Positions 1-7,311 are shown, counted from the stretch's first letter. The stretch: DNA of 16,897 nt from Deltaproteobacteria bacterium (GCA_019313105.1 JAFDBW010000147.1:1-16897); one strand, 5' to 3'. Numbers and translations: made by a program. Notes: generated by a model from the sequence alone, not told the origin.

Positions 1-186
1 TGGTCTGAACAGGTCGGGGAGATCCCCCGCATGAGCCTCGAATACAAACTGACACCAATCCTGCTCAAGGCTCATAATAATCTGGACCGGGCCCGCCTGA
101 CCTTTACAGCAGAAGGTCTTGATGAATTTGCGGTGCAAGCCTGGGAACTGCAGCAGAAGATTTACCGCCTGCTTAATGACCTTTAG
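1..186 (+). CDS. C-terminal fragment of an unrecognised protein
   Basis: An open frame enters from the left edge and ends at TAG 184-186, giving the last 61 residues of a protein whose start lies outside the window. The codon choice (many CTG, GAA, CAG) matches the neighbouring genes. The tail is rich in Leu, Glu, Gln and aromatic residues and looks helical; it ends in KIYRLLNDL. I do not recognise the family from this fragment. It converges on glpK with about 110 bp between the two stop codons. Confidence 0.6.
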   Translation, partial: WSEQVGEIPRMSLEYKLTPILLKAHNNLDRARLTFTAEGLDEFAVQAWELQQKIYRLLNDL

Positions 187-270
187 CAATCAGTAGCGCG
201 ATTTACGCGGCGCATGGCGTGAAAAAGATTAAAACCTAGACAGATATTTGCGCGGCGATATTTTTTTCTC

Positions 271-298
271 ACCACCCACCACTCACCACTCACCACTC
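271..298. repeat. Heptanucleotide tandem repeat (ACCACTC x4, first copy ACCACCC)
   Basis: Four head-to-tail 7-bp units lie at 271-277 (ACCACCC), 278-284, 285-291 and 292-298 (ACCACTC each). Read on the minus strand this is GAGTGGT repeated directly after the glpK coding region; the glpK stop (TGA, 297-299) falls in the last unit. The 7-bp period makes copy-number slippage possible. Confidence 0.85.
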
Positions 299-1775
299 AA
301 ATCCTGCCAATCGCCTCTCGCCATTGTTTCAGCAGAGTTTCCCGCCAGTCATCGCCAGCCTGCGGCACAAAACATTTTTCTTCATTCCAGCCTTTTGCCA
401 ATTCCTCGGTGTCAGCCCAGAACCCGATGGCGAGGCCGGCGAGCATCGCTGCTCCAAGAGCGGTGGTTTCGATTGTTTCCGGCCTGGAAACGGGTCGGTT
501 GATAAGGTCCGCCTGCATCTGCATCAGCAAGTTGTTCTCAGCGGCTCCTCCGTCTACCTTAAGGATTGAACCGGGGATTCCGCGGTCATCGGTCATGGCC
601 ATGACCAGATCATGAATCTGTAGGGCAATCCCTTCCAGGGTTGCCCGTGCCAGGTGTGCGGCCGTCGTTCCTCTCGTCAAACCGGAAATCTGACCACGCG
701 CCTCACTGCGCCAGTGTGGTGCCCCCAGCCCGGTCAGGGCCGGGATGAATACGACACCATCACTACCTGAAACCTGCCGGGCCAGCTCTTCGATGCCACC
801 CGAAGACTCTATCAGGCCCATGCCGTCACGCAGCCATTGAACGGCTGCGCCTGCGATGAATGCACTCCCTTCCAGGGCATAACTTGTTTTGTCATCCAGC
901 TGCCAGGCAACCGTTGTCAGTAAACCGTGCTTGCTCAGGATAGGCGTGTCGCCGATATTTTCGAGGATGAAGGCTCCTGTACCATAAGTACACTTCGATT
1001 GCCCCGGCGAGTAGCACGCCTGGCCAAAGAGTGCTGACTGCTGATCGCCAGCCATGCCGGAAATCGGGATGCCGTCCGGCAGGAAGTCGAGAGAACTGGT
1101 CTTGCCGTATACCTGGGATGACGGGACAATCTCAGGGAGCAGTGTCCTGGGGACCTTGAGAGGTTTGAGCAGGGCGTCATCCCAGTCAAGTTTTTGCAGG
1201 TCCATCATAAGGGTTCGCGAGGCATTGGAGACATCTGTCACATGGCTTTTTCCACCGGTCAGTCTCCAAACCAGAAAGCTGTCAATGGTACCGAAAGCCA
1301 GTCGACCCGACTTTGCCCTGGTCTCAGCACCGTGAAGGTTCTCAAGCATCCAGGTCAATTTGGTCCCGGAAAAATAGGGGTCGAGGACCAGGCCGGTGCG
1401 ACGGCGATATGTCTCAGCCAGGCCCTGATTTTTCAGGCTTTGGCAAATCTCTGCTGTGCGGCGACATTGCCAGACGATTGCATTGCCGATCGGCTGCCCG
1501 CCATTCCTCTCCCAAAGAAGTGTCGTCTCGCGCTGATTTGTAATACCTATGGCTTGAATTTGTCCGGTTGATATGCCGGTTTCCTCGATCAAGTAGAGGA
1601 TCGCTTTGCGTGTAGATGCCCAGATCTCCTCCGGGTCGTGCTCGACCCATCCAGGCTTTGGGAAATGCTGAGGAAACTCGATGGTTTGGCGTCCATGGAT
1701 GCACAGGTCATGGCCGATCAGCAAAGCTGTTGTGCCGGTTGTCCCCTGGTCAATCGCTAGAATATATTCCGTCAT
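297..1775 (-). CDS. glpK: Glycerol kinase
   Basis: Glycerol kinase phosphorylates glycerol to sn-glycerol 3-phosphate with ATP in the cytoplasm, the entry step of glycerol use. The 492-residue product is close to the usual length (about 500). Family marks are the N-terminal phosphate-binding loop DQGTTGTT (residues 9-16), NQRETTLLW, the YFSGTKLTW segment, GDQQSALFGQ holding the likely catalytic Asp, TYGTGAF, and LKVDGGAAENN near the C-terminus. No frameshift is seen. The gene stands alone: no glpF facilitator or glpD dehydrogenase lies beside it in the window. A promoter is visible about 60 bp upstream. The RBS is modest (a purine-rich stretch, AGGCAGG, shortly before ATG). The stop codon overlaps a heptanucleotide repeat. 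Confidence 0.97.
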   Translation of the reverse strand: MTEYILAIDQGTTGTTALLIGHDLCIHGRQTIEFPQHFPKPGWVEHDPEEIWASTRKAILYLIEETGISTGQIQAIGITNQRETTLLWERNGGQPIGNAIVWQCRRTAEICQSLKNQGLAETYRRRTGLVLDPYFSGTKLTWMLENLHGAETRAKSGRLAFGTIDSFLVWRLTGGKSHVTDVSNASRTLMMDLQKLDWDDALLKPLKVPRTLLPEIVPSSQVYGKTSSLDFLPDGIPISGMAGDQQSALFGQACYSPGQSKCTYGTGAFILENIGDTPILSKHGLLTTVAWQLDDKTSYALEGSAFIAGAAVQWLRDGMGLIESSGGIEELARQVSGSDGVVFIPALTGLGAPHWRSEARGQISGLTRGTTAAHLARATLEGIALQIHDLVMAMTDDRGIPGSILKVDGGAAENNLLMQMQADLINRPVSRPETIETTALGAAMLAGLAIGFWADTEELAKGWNEEKCFVPQAGDDWRETLLKQWREAIGRI

Positions 1776-1832
1776 GTTTACCTGCCTGGGGCTTGGAGAT
1801 TGCCGGATGCAAATGATGCTCTCGCCTCATTC

Positions 1833-1860
1833 AGTATAAGAGTCCCCGCTGATCAGTCAA
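1833..1860 (-). promoter_or_regulatory. sigma70-type promoter for glpK
   Basis: On the minus strand, TTGACT (1855-1860) is separated by 16 bp from TATACT (1833-1838). Both hexamers match the consensus at five of six positions. The predicted transcript start is near 1826, about 50 nt before the glpK ATG. A TGATCA palindrome lies inside the spacer. This lies in the 328-bp gap 1776-2103, where I see no gene. Confidence 0.65.
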
Positions 1861-2103
1861 GGTGATCTGATTGTCACTGTTGCTCAGATGGTTTGATAAA
1901 TTCAAAGAGACTAGCCTCAACACATGGAATCGATTATCTTGGTGTCTTGGAGTTTACGGTCAATTCCTACTCCAGGGTAAGTTTTTAAGCATGCATGACG
2001 TTAGCGCTGACCATTGCCTGAAAACTGATGCTCTCCTTATTGTGGCCGAACCTGGGTCATATCTTTTATGCCGGAACACGGCAGGAAAAGGCAGGATGAT
2101 TTT

Positions 2104-2406
2104 ATGGACAAAAAGAAGCCGCAGGAAGTCAAACTCGAGATCCAGCTTGACGACGAAGTCGCTCAGGGAGCTTACGTCAATCTGGCGGTCGTCAACCATA
2201 ACGAATCGGAGTTCGTCATTGACCTGATCTTTGTTCAGCCCCAGGCGCCGCGGGCCAAGGTTCGCTCAAGGGTGATCCTTTCTCCGCAGCACGCGAAACG
2301 TTTTGTCGCTGCTTTGCAGGAGAACATCAGTCGCTATGAAAAGAGCTTCGGCGAGATCAAGCCGACCCAGCAGGTCGTCAATGAGCCGGCAGGACATTAT
2401 CACTAG
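2104..2406 (+). CDS. DUF3467 family protein
   Basis: A 100-residue cytoplasmic protein of unknown function that matches the DUF3467 pattern: an acidic N-terminus (IQLDDEVAQGAYVNLAVVNH), a central FVIDLIFVQPQAPRAKVRSR segment, then ILSPQHAKRF and an amphipathic C-terminal helix (LQENISRYEKSFG). No signal peptide, membrane segment or cysteine is present. The frame is open from 2068, but I chose ATG 2104 because GGCAGGA lies at the right distance before it and family members usually begin with M(x)KK just before the conserved part. A short inverted repeat (TGCCG-5 nt-CGGCA, 2069-2083) sits just upstream. It is divergent from glpK and looks monocistronic. Confidence 0.85.
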   Translation: MDKKKPQEVKLEIQLDDEVAQGAYVNLAVVNHNESEFVIDLIFVQPQAPRAKVRSRVILSPQHAKRFVAALQENISRYEKSFGEIKPTQQVVNEPAGHYH

Positions 2407-2628
2407 TCAAGACAATGTATCGTAACATAGCCCATAGGCGGTTATTTAAGGTGAAGTCGGGCAAGGTGCTCAGTTGCACTTTGGGGCGTCTGCTCTTAAA
2501 CTGAACAGGTAGTGGTTTCGGTCCTGGACCGCCTGATCAACAAGCCGGGCGGTGCGATCGATGCCGGGACAATGAAAAAAGCGCAATAGAATTGTGTCAC
2601 AGGCCGCTCTAAGGAGTTTTTCTGACGG

Positions 2629-3549
2629 ATGATGAACCAAATTGATCGGCGTACATTTATTCGCCGCACTGTTCAGGCGGCAATCGCAGCTGCCGCGGGT
2701 GGTTTGCCTGCGCTCGACCTGCTGTCTCTGCCTGCGCAGGCAGCACAGGCCCCTCCGCTGGCAGTGCGCAAGGGACAGGATATCCCGCTCCTGGTGCGCG
2801 AGACGATCAGCGCCTTGGGTGGCATACAAAACTTTGTCAAACCGGGCGAAGTCGTTGTCGTCAAGCCGAATATTGGCTGGGACCGCACCGTGGAGCTGGC
2901 GGCTAATACCCATCCCGGTGTTGTCAAGACCCTGGTGCAGCTCTGTCTTGAGGCAGGCGCCAAACAGGTTCGCATCTTTGACCGTACCTGTAACGATGAA
3001 AGGCGTTGTTACACGCAGAGCGGGATACGCTCTAGCATGGAGTCGATCCGGTCTGAGCGTGTCAGTCTTGAATACATGGATCGCCGTGCCTATAAGGAGT
3101 TGACCATAAAAGGCGGTCAGGCGTTTGATCGATGGGAGTTCTATATGCCGGTGATCGAGGCCGACAGTCTGATCAACGTGCCGATTGCCAAGCACCATTC
3201 GATTTCACAATTGACTCTCGGCATGAAGAACCTGATGGGCGTGATCGGTGGTAACCGTGGCCGGCTGCACCACAACATCGCCGAATCCCTCTCTGATATC
3301 GCCTCCGTCATTCACTCCGACCTGACCGTGGTCGATGCCACCCGTATCCTGAAGGCCAACGGCCCGCAGGGTGGCCGGCTTCAGGATGTCCGGGTCCTGG
3401 ACACCCTGATCGCCTCGCCGGATATCGTCGCGGCCGATGCCTATGCCACGACCCTCTTTGGCCTCAGTCCGGAGCAGGTCCCGACGGTCGTTGCGGCAGC
3501 CCGCAGGGGTTTGGGGGTCATGGATCTCAAGCAGGTCAGAATGGTTTGA
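2629..3549 (+). CDS. Tat-exported DUF362 family protein
   Basis: A 306-residue protein with a twin-arginine signal (DRRTFIRR, Arg7-Arg8, then an Ala-rich hydrophobic stretch to about residue 25 and an AQA-type cleavage region near 36-41), so it is probably folded in the cytoplasm and moved to the periplasm, as cofactor-binding proteins are. The mature part fits DUF362: VVVVKPNIGWD, THPGVVKTLVQLCLEAGAK, LINVPIAKHH and LGMKNLMGVIGG. The biochemical role of the family is not established as far as I know; members are often found next to ferredoxin-type proteins. No 4Fe-4S motif is seen here. A stop codon lies just upstream in frame, so the start is ATG 2629 or 2632; AAGGAG precedes at a rather long spacing (12 nt to the first ATG). 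The stop overlaps the next gene's start by 3 bases within TTGA. Confidence 0.9.
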   Translation: MMNQIDRRTFIRRTVQAAIAAAAGGLPALDLLSLPAQAAQAPPLAVRKGQDIPLLVRETISALGGIQNFVKPGEVVVVKPNIGWDRTVELAANTHPGVVKTLVQLCLEAGAKQVRIFDRTCNDERRCYTQSGIRSSMESIRSERVSLEYMDRRAYKELTIKGGQAFDRWEFYMPVIEADSLINVPIAKHHSISQLTLGMKNLMGVIGGNRGRLHHNIAESLSDIASVIHSDLTVVDATRILKANGPQGGRLQDVRVLDTLIASPDIVAADAYATTLFGLSPEQVPTVVAAARRGLGVMDLKQVRMV

Positions 3550-5105
3550 AACAATCCTCCTGGACATACGCCCGCCGGTTCAGCCAGAGCTTCTGCCTGG
3601 CCGTCTTCCTCTGGCTGTTCCTGCAGACCGAATATCGCGGAATTGACCAACTGCCTTACCCGGTTAGCCTGCTGTTCCGAATCGATCCGCTTGCGGCACT
3701 GGCGGATTTTCTTGCCCCTGGGCCGTTTGGCTGGAGTCTCCTTTGGCCAGCCCTGGTCGTGTTGCTGCTGACCTCTCTGTTCGGGCGCTTCTTCTGCGGC
3801 TGGGTCTGCCCGCTCGGTGCAACCCTCGATGGTCTTGGCAAGCTGGTCGGACGCGGCCGGCGGGCCTTTTCGCCGGGCTGGCGGCGGGTCAAATACTACC
3901 TGTTGATCGGCCTGAGTGCGGCGACCCTCTTCGGTGTCCAGCTGCTCGGGCTCTTCGATCCGCTGGCAATCTTCCTGCGTTCCCTGACCCTGGCGGTTTA
4001 CCCCGCCTACAACTACGGGCTGAACAAGGTTTTTGATTTTTTCTACGCAAACGATCTGCCGCTGGTCTCGCCCGTGGTCAAGAATTCATATCCGCTGTTT
4101 CGTGATTACCTCATGGCGTTCCATCAGCCAATCTTTGCCCTGGGGCTCTTTACTTTCCTGATCTTCCTGACGATCGTACTCCTGGAACGGGTCGAGCACC
4201 GTTTCTGGTGCAAGAATCTCTGCCCTCTGGGAGCCCTGCTCGGTCTCTGTTCGCGTTACGCCATCCTGCAGCGAACCCCGCAAAGACTCTGCGCCGATTG
4301 TCAGGCCTGTGACAGCCTTTGTCGTGCCGGGGCGGTTCGCAATGCCGGTCTCATCAGCAGTGAATGCCTGCTCTGCATGGACTGCACGGGCTACTGCCCT
4401 GAGGAGCGGGTGAGCTTCGGGTTGCGTTACGCTGCTGCGCATGACCCGGGGATCGACCTGCAGCGCCGAGGCGTGCTGACTGCCGTGGCCAGTGGTATCA
4501 TGATCGCGCCTGCAGTACGAATAGGGCCGGTTACTTATGAGCAGAACCCCTACCTGATCCGGCCGCCAGGGGCAGTTGCGGAAGAGGAATTCCTGCAGCG
4601 TTGTGTGCGCTGCGCCGAATGCATGAAAGTTTGTATTGGCCGCACCCTGCAGCCGGCCCTGCTTGAGGCGGGTCCGGTTGGGCTGTGGACGCCGCTGGTG
4701 GTGCCGCGGATCGGTTACTGTGAGTACAACTGCACCTTGTGCGGCCAAGTCTGCCCGACCGGTGCGCTTGCCCCGTTGAAACTTGCGGAGAAACAGAAGA
4801 ACGTGATCGGCCTTGCCGTGATCAAGAAAGATCGTTGCCTGCCCTTTGCCAAAGGGGTCGAATGCCTGGTTTGCGAGGAGCACTGCCCGACAGGCGAGAA
4901 AGCAATTGTCATGGAAGAGCAGGATGTTCTGGTCGATGGTCAACTGCGTCGGCTTAAATTGCCCAGGGTGGTTGATAAACTCTGCATCGGTTGCGGGATC
5001 TGCGAGACCAAGTGCCCGGTGGAAGGTGCCAGCGCCGTCCGGGTTATCAACCAAGGGGAGAGCCGCCGCAAACGTACCGAACTGCTGGCCGGCCCATACG
5101 GGTAG
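3546..5105 (+). CDS. Membrane polyferredoxin, NapH-NapG-like fusion, TTG start
   Basis: A 519-residue iron-sulfur membrane protein. The N-terminal half resembles NapH/MauN: hydrophobic segments near residues 13-28, 64-80, 116-137, 139-157 and 194-213, the two signature loops FCGWVCPLG (83-91) and CKNLCPLG (222-229), and two 4Fe-4S motifs (Cys249/252/255/259 and Cys274/277/280/284). After a twin-arginine-like stretch RRGVLTAVASG (307-317) the C-terminal half resembles NapG: IRPPGA (338-343), then Cys353/356/359/363, Cys392/396/399/403, Cys431/440/443/447 and Cys480/483/486/490. That makes six cluster motifs. NapH and NapG are normally separate and pass quinol electrons to periplasmic partners; the same role here, with the DUF362 protein as partner, is inference. 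The TTG start (3546-3548) overlaps the preceding stop (3547-3549), indicating translational coupling. Confidence 0.92.
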   Translation: MKQSSWTYARRFSQSFCLAVFLWLFLQTEYRGIDQLPYPVSLLFRIDPLAALADFLAPGPFGWSLLWPALVVLLLTSLFGRFFCGWVCPLGATLDGLGKLVGRGRRAFSPGWRRVKYYLLIGLSAATLFGVQLLGLFDPLAIFLRSLTLAVYPAYNYGLNKVFDFFYANDLPLVSPVVKNSYPLFRDYLMAFHQPIFALGLFTFLIFLTIVLLERVEHRFWCKNLCPLGALLGLCSRYAILQRTPQRLCADCQACDSLCRAGAVRNAGLISSECLLCMDCTGYCPEERVSFGLRYAAAHDPGIDLQRRGVLTAVASGIMIAPAVRIGPVTYEQNPYLIRPPGAVAEEEFLQRCVRCAECMKVCIGRTLQPALLEAGPVGLWTPLVVPRIGYCEYNCTLCGQVCPTGALAPLKLAEKQKNVIGLAVIKKDRCLPFAKGVECLVCEEHCPTGEKAIVMEEQDVLVDGQLRRLKLPRVVDKLCIGCGICETKCPVEGASAVRVINQGESRRKRTELLAGPYG

Positions 5106-5109
5106 TACG

Positions 5110-5751
5110 ATGCGCACTTTCCTTTTGATGCTAGCGACCCTGACGCTGTCCGTTCTCGTCTCTGCCGAAGCGGACAAAATCAGTTTCGGAAGTTTCGCGA
5201 AATCCGGGCTGGAAGGCTGGGAGACGGAAATCTTCAAAGGTGAAACGGATTACCGGATCGTCGAGGATGACGGGCAGAAGGTGCTGCAGGCTGAAAGTCT
5301 CGCTGCAGCGTCAGGCCTGGTTTTTGAGACTGAATATGACCCAACCGTATATCCCGTGCTGTCATGGCGTTGGAAAATTAACCACATTCTCACCAAGGGG
5401 GACAGCCGCACCAGATCCGGTGATGATTATGCCGCCCGAATCTACGTGATCTTCCCGCACTGGTTTTTTCCGAAGACCAAAACGCTCAACTACATATGGG
5501 CCAATCGCCTGTCCAAAGAGGCCGTCCAGCCGAATGCATACACCGGCAACGCCATGATGATAGCCGTCGAGAGCGGAGACGAAAAGGCCGGTCAATGGGT
5601 CTCCGTTCGACGGAACATTATTGAAGATTATCGACGGGCTTTTGGCGAGGATCCACCGAATGTGGGTGCGATCGCGATCATGACTGACACCGATCAGACC
5701 AAAGAGTCGGCAATTGCCTGGTATTCCGACATTGAAGCGAGTCGACAATAA
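5110..5751 (+). CDS. Secreted DUF3047 family protein
   Basis: A 213-residue protein with a Sec signal peptide (MRTFLLMLATLTLSVLVSAEA, cleavage probably after residue 19-21). The rest matches DUF3047: GLEGWETEIFKGETDY, YPVLSWRWKINHIL, DDYAARIYVIFP, NYIWANRL, WVSVRRNIIEDYRRAFGE and AIMTDTDQT. These proteins look like jelly-roll, carbohydrate-binding-like domains, but the function is unknown. The start is ATG 5110, only 4 nt after the TAG of the polyferredoxin gene and without a clear Shine-Dalgarno of its own, so translation probably depends on coupling. The frame is open further upstream (4846) but that part overlaps the polyferredoxin and shows no family features. This is the third member of an apparent operon acting outside the cytoplasm. 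Confidence 0.88.
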   Translation: MRTFLLMLATLTLSVLVSAEADKISFGSFAKSGLEGWETEIFKGETDYRIVEDDGQKVLQAESLAAASGLVFETEYDPTVYPVLSWRWKINHILTKGDSRTRSGDDYAARIYVIFPHWFFPKTKTLNYIWANRLSKEAVQPNAYTGNAMMIAVESGDEKAGQWVSVRRNIIEDYRRAFGEDPPNVGAIAIMTDTDQTKESAIAWYSDIEASRQ

Positions 5752-5860
5752 GTCCTTTTCCTGGACGTCATCCCTGTCGAGACAAGCAATTTTTGTTTTT
5801 GAGTATATAATTAAGATGGAATCTTTATCTTATCCCGACTGTTTGCGTAAGGGAGGTCCT

Positions 5861-6046
5861 ATGTCACTGGTGAAAACCTGGTATACCCCGGAAAAGGCGG
5901 CAGACAAGTTCGGCATTAAGCTCTCTCAATTGATGGAGTGGGTCGAGGCAGGCCTGGTGCGGGCGGAAAAAGAAGCTGATGAGGTCGTGCAGGTCAATAT
6001 CGATGATGTGCGCATCGAGGTAGAGGCGATGGTCGGACGTTCCTGA
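5861..6046 (+). CDS. Small MerR/excisionase-like helix-turn-helix protein
   Basis: A 61-residue protein preceded by a strong RBS (GGGAGG, 5851-5856, 4 nt before ATG). The N-terminal 40 residues (WYTPEKAADKFGIKLSQLMEWVEAGLV) read like the DNA-binding helix-turn-helix and wing of MerR or excisionase-type proteins (Y-T-x-x-x-A-A-x-x-x-G-x-x-x-x-x-L-x-x-W-x-x-x-G-L). No effector-binding domain follows. It could be a small regulator or a structural adaptor; the target is unknown. The open frame extends upstream to 5714 but that would overlap the DUF3047 gene and ignore the good RBS. A TATAAT at 5806-5811 could be its -10 box, though I find no good -35. Confidence 0.75.
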   Translation: MSLVKTWYTPEKAADKFGIKLSQLMEWVEAGLVRAEKEADEVVQVNIDDVRIEVEAMVGRS

Positions 6047-6136
6047 TGTCCCGGATTGTATACACGAAAAAAGTCGGTAGAGATTTTTCTGCCAGCCAGG
6101 CTGGTGGCGAAGTTCAGCTTGGCTTCAAGATAAAGA

Positions 6137-6163
6137 GGGCAGCAGAGGCTTAATCTGTTGCCC
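6137..6163. terminator. Bidirectional hairpin between convergent genes
   Basis: GGGCAGCAGA (6137-6146) pairs with TCTGTTGCCC (6154-6163) over 10 bp with one G-U wobble and a 7-nt loop. It lies between the stop of the HTH protein (plus) and the stop of the ferredoxin gene (minus). On the minus strand it is followed by the T-rich TCTTTATCTT; on the plus strand by TAATCTT. It probably terminates mainly the minus-strand operon. Confidence 0.6.
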
Positions 6164-6193
6164 TAATCTTCCCTGGTGGTGAACACGGCGATC

Positions 6194-6481
6194 CTAACAG
6201 CTCCCGCCACAGTCGCAATTTGGCTCTTCACCGGTCAGCCAGCCGTTGATGATAGCGCTGGCACAGCCGACCCCGGCTTTCACTTGCAAGGCTTCGACCG
6301 GGCAGTTCCCAGCACAGGCCCCGCATTCGATGCAGGCGTCCAGATCAACAACCTGTGCCTTGCGCTCGTCGACTTCGAAGACCCCATGCGGACAAACCGC
6401 TGCACACATGCCGCAGCCGATGCATTTTTCCTGGTCAAGTTCAAGGGTGCTGACATTTTCCAGATATCTTAGCTCACTCAT
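6194..6481 (-). CDS. HgcB-like 2[4Fe-4S] ferredoxin (no hgcA beside it)
   Basis: A 95-residue soluble ferredoxin with two CxxCxxCxxxCP motifs (Cys20/23/26/30 and Cys50/53/56/60). It also has features seen in HgcB, the ferredoxin partner of the mercury methyltransferase HgcA: the N-terminus (ELRYLENVSTLELD), an ECGACAxNCP second motif, a GVGCA segment placing an extra cysteine at exactly residue 73, an AII..W stretch after it, and a Cys-rich C-terminus (Cys89, 91, 95). The adjacent Cys-Cys end described for HgcB is not present; position 94 is Ser. HgcA is absent from the window. GGAGG lies 7 nt before ATG, and the gene is 26 bp after the acyltransferase, so it is likely the last gene of that operon. 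Either a divergent HgcB paralogue or a related ferredoxin with another partner. Confidence 0.88.
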   Translation of the reverse strand: MSELRYLENVSTLELDQEKCIGCGMCAAVCPHGVFEVDERKAQVVDLDACIECGACAGNCPVEALQVKAGVGCASAIINGWLTGEEPNCDCGGSC

Positions 6482-6507
6482 CGAAAGCCTCCGGGGGCGG
6501 TTGTGAG

Positions 6508-7311
6508 TTATTGTTTAGCAAACTGTTTATTCCATTCGGCGAGGTGCTGCTGGATAAAGTCGACCACGCGCTGCTGCTCTTCCTGCCCTTTGCCGGTCAC
6601 TTCGAACGGTTCACCGAAGGCAAAATGAATGGTCCTGCCAGGGATTATAGGGCCGAAGTCCTTGATCTTTTTGCCGGCTGACCAGGCCCAGGTCAGCAGT
6701 GCAATGGGAACCACGAGGGCGTTGGCCTTTTTCGCAAGCTTGATGCCGATACTGTTGAACTGCCTGGTGTCGAATTCCACCGTGCGGGTGTGCTGTGGAA
6801 AGATCACCAGTGAACGGCCCTGTTCGAGACGTCGGGTCCCTTCCTCCATGACCACCTTGAGATCATCGCGCGGGTTGACACGATCAACCACAACCGGGTC
6901 GCGGGTTTTGACAACGTTGCCGAAGACCGGGTAATCGACCAAGCTGCGCTTGATGACGTAAGTCAGGTCAAAGACGTGCGGCATGATCAAAGAGGGCAGC
7001 ACGAAAGTCTCGAGCGTGCTCATGTGGTTGCCGATGAACACACACGGCCGGTCGAGTCCCATGAAGTGCTCTATGCCGGTAATGTCAAACCGACAGCCGG
7101 TCTCTTCCAGGATCCGCACGACGGCCGCGCTGCTGTCATGCCATGACTTCGAATTGTAAGTGCCGCGTTTTGCCTCGGAACTGGCTTTCCAGACCACCAG
7201 GAAGTTCTTCAGATAAAAAGAAACTGACGGAAAGAGTCGGGTCAGACAGCCGATTTTGCGCTCCGGACTGTGATAATCGGTGCCGTGGTAAAATGCCTTG
7301 ATGTCGTTCAT
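6508..7311 (-). CDS. PlsC-type 1-acylglycerol-3-phosphate acyltransferase family protein
   Basis: A 267-residue protein of the lysophospholipid acyltransferase superfamily, which transfers acyl chains to glycerophosphate or lysophospholipid acceptors at the inner membrane. Block I is NHMSTLE (Asn95, His96, with Glu101 in the place of the usual Asp, HX4E). The block III position reads FPQHTRT (171-177) where FPEGTRS is usual, so the glycerophosphate-binding Glu-Gly is changed. The VVPIALLTW block IV follows. A 4-bp overlap with the upstream MFS gene (ATGA, 7308-7311) indicates coupling. The true acceptor is unclear because of the altered block III. Confidence 0.88.
   Translation of the reverse strand: MNDIKAFYHGTDYHSPERKIGCLTRLFPSVSFYLKNFLVVWKASSEAKRGTYNSKSWHDSSAAVVRILEETGCRFDITGIEHFMGLDRPCVFIGNHMSTLETFVLPSLIMPHVFDLTYVIKRSLVDYPVFGNVVKTRDPVVVDRVNPRDDLKVVMEEGTRRLEQGRSLVIFPQHTRTVEFDTRQFNSIGIKLAKKANALVVPIALLTWAWSAGKKIKDFGPIIPGRTIHFAFGEPFEVTGKGQEEQQRVVDFIQQHLAEWNKQFAKQ

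Noticed and set aside
271..298. CRISPR-like array
   Set aside because: Units are 7 bp and directly adjacent, with no spacers.
1871..2227. 118-codon plus-strand frame upstream of and across the DUF3467 start
   Set aside because: It overlaps the DUF3467 gene in another frame, has no recognisable domain, and its end is out of frame with the conserved protein.
2470..3198. Long minus-strand frame (242 codons) opposite DUF362
   Set aside because: Antisense shadow of a clearly recognised gene; rich in Arg, His and Gln with no family motifs.
4086..5237. Long minus-strand frame (383 codons) opposite the polyferredoxin
   Set aside because: Antisense shadow; the plus-strand frame carries all six cluster motifs.
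6092..6104. CCAGCC-A-GGCTGG palindrome
   Set aside because: The 1-nt loop is too small for a stable hairpin and no T run follows; the hairpin at 6137-6163 is the better terminator.
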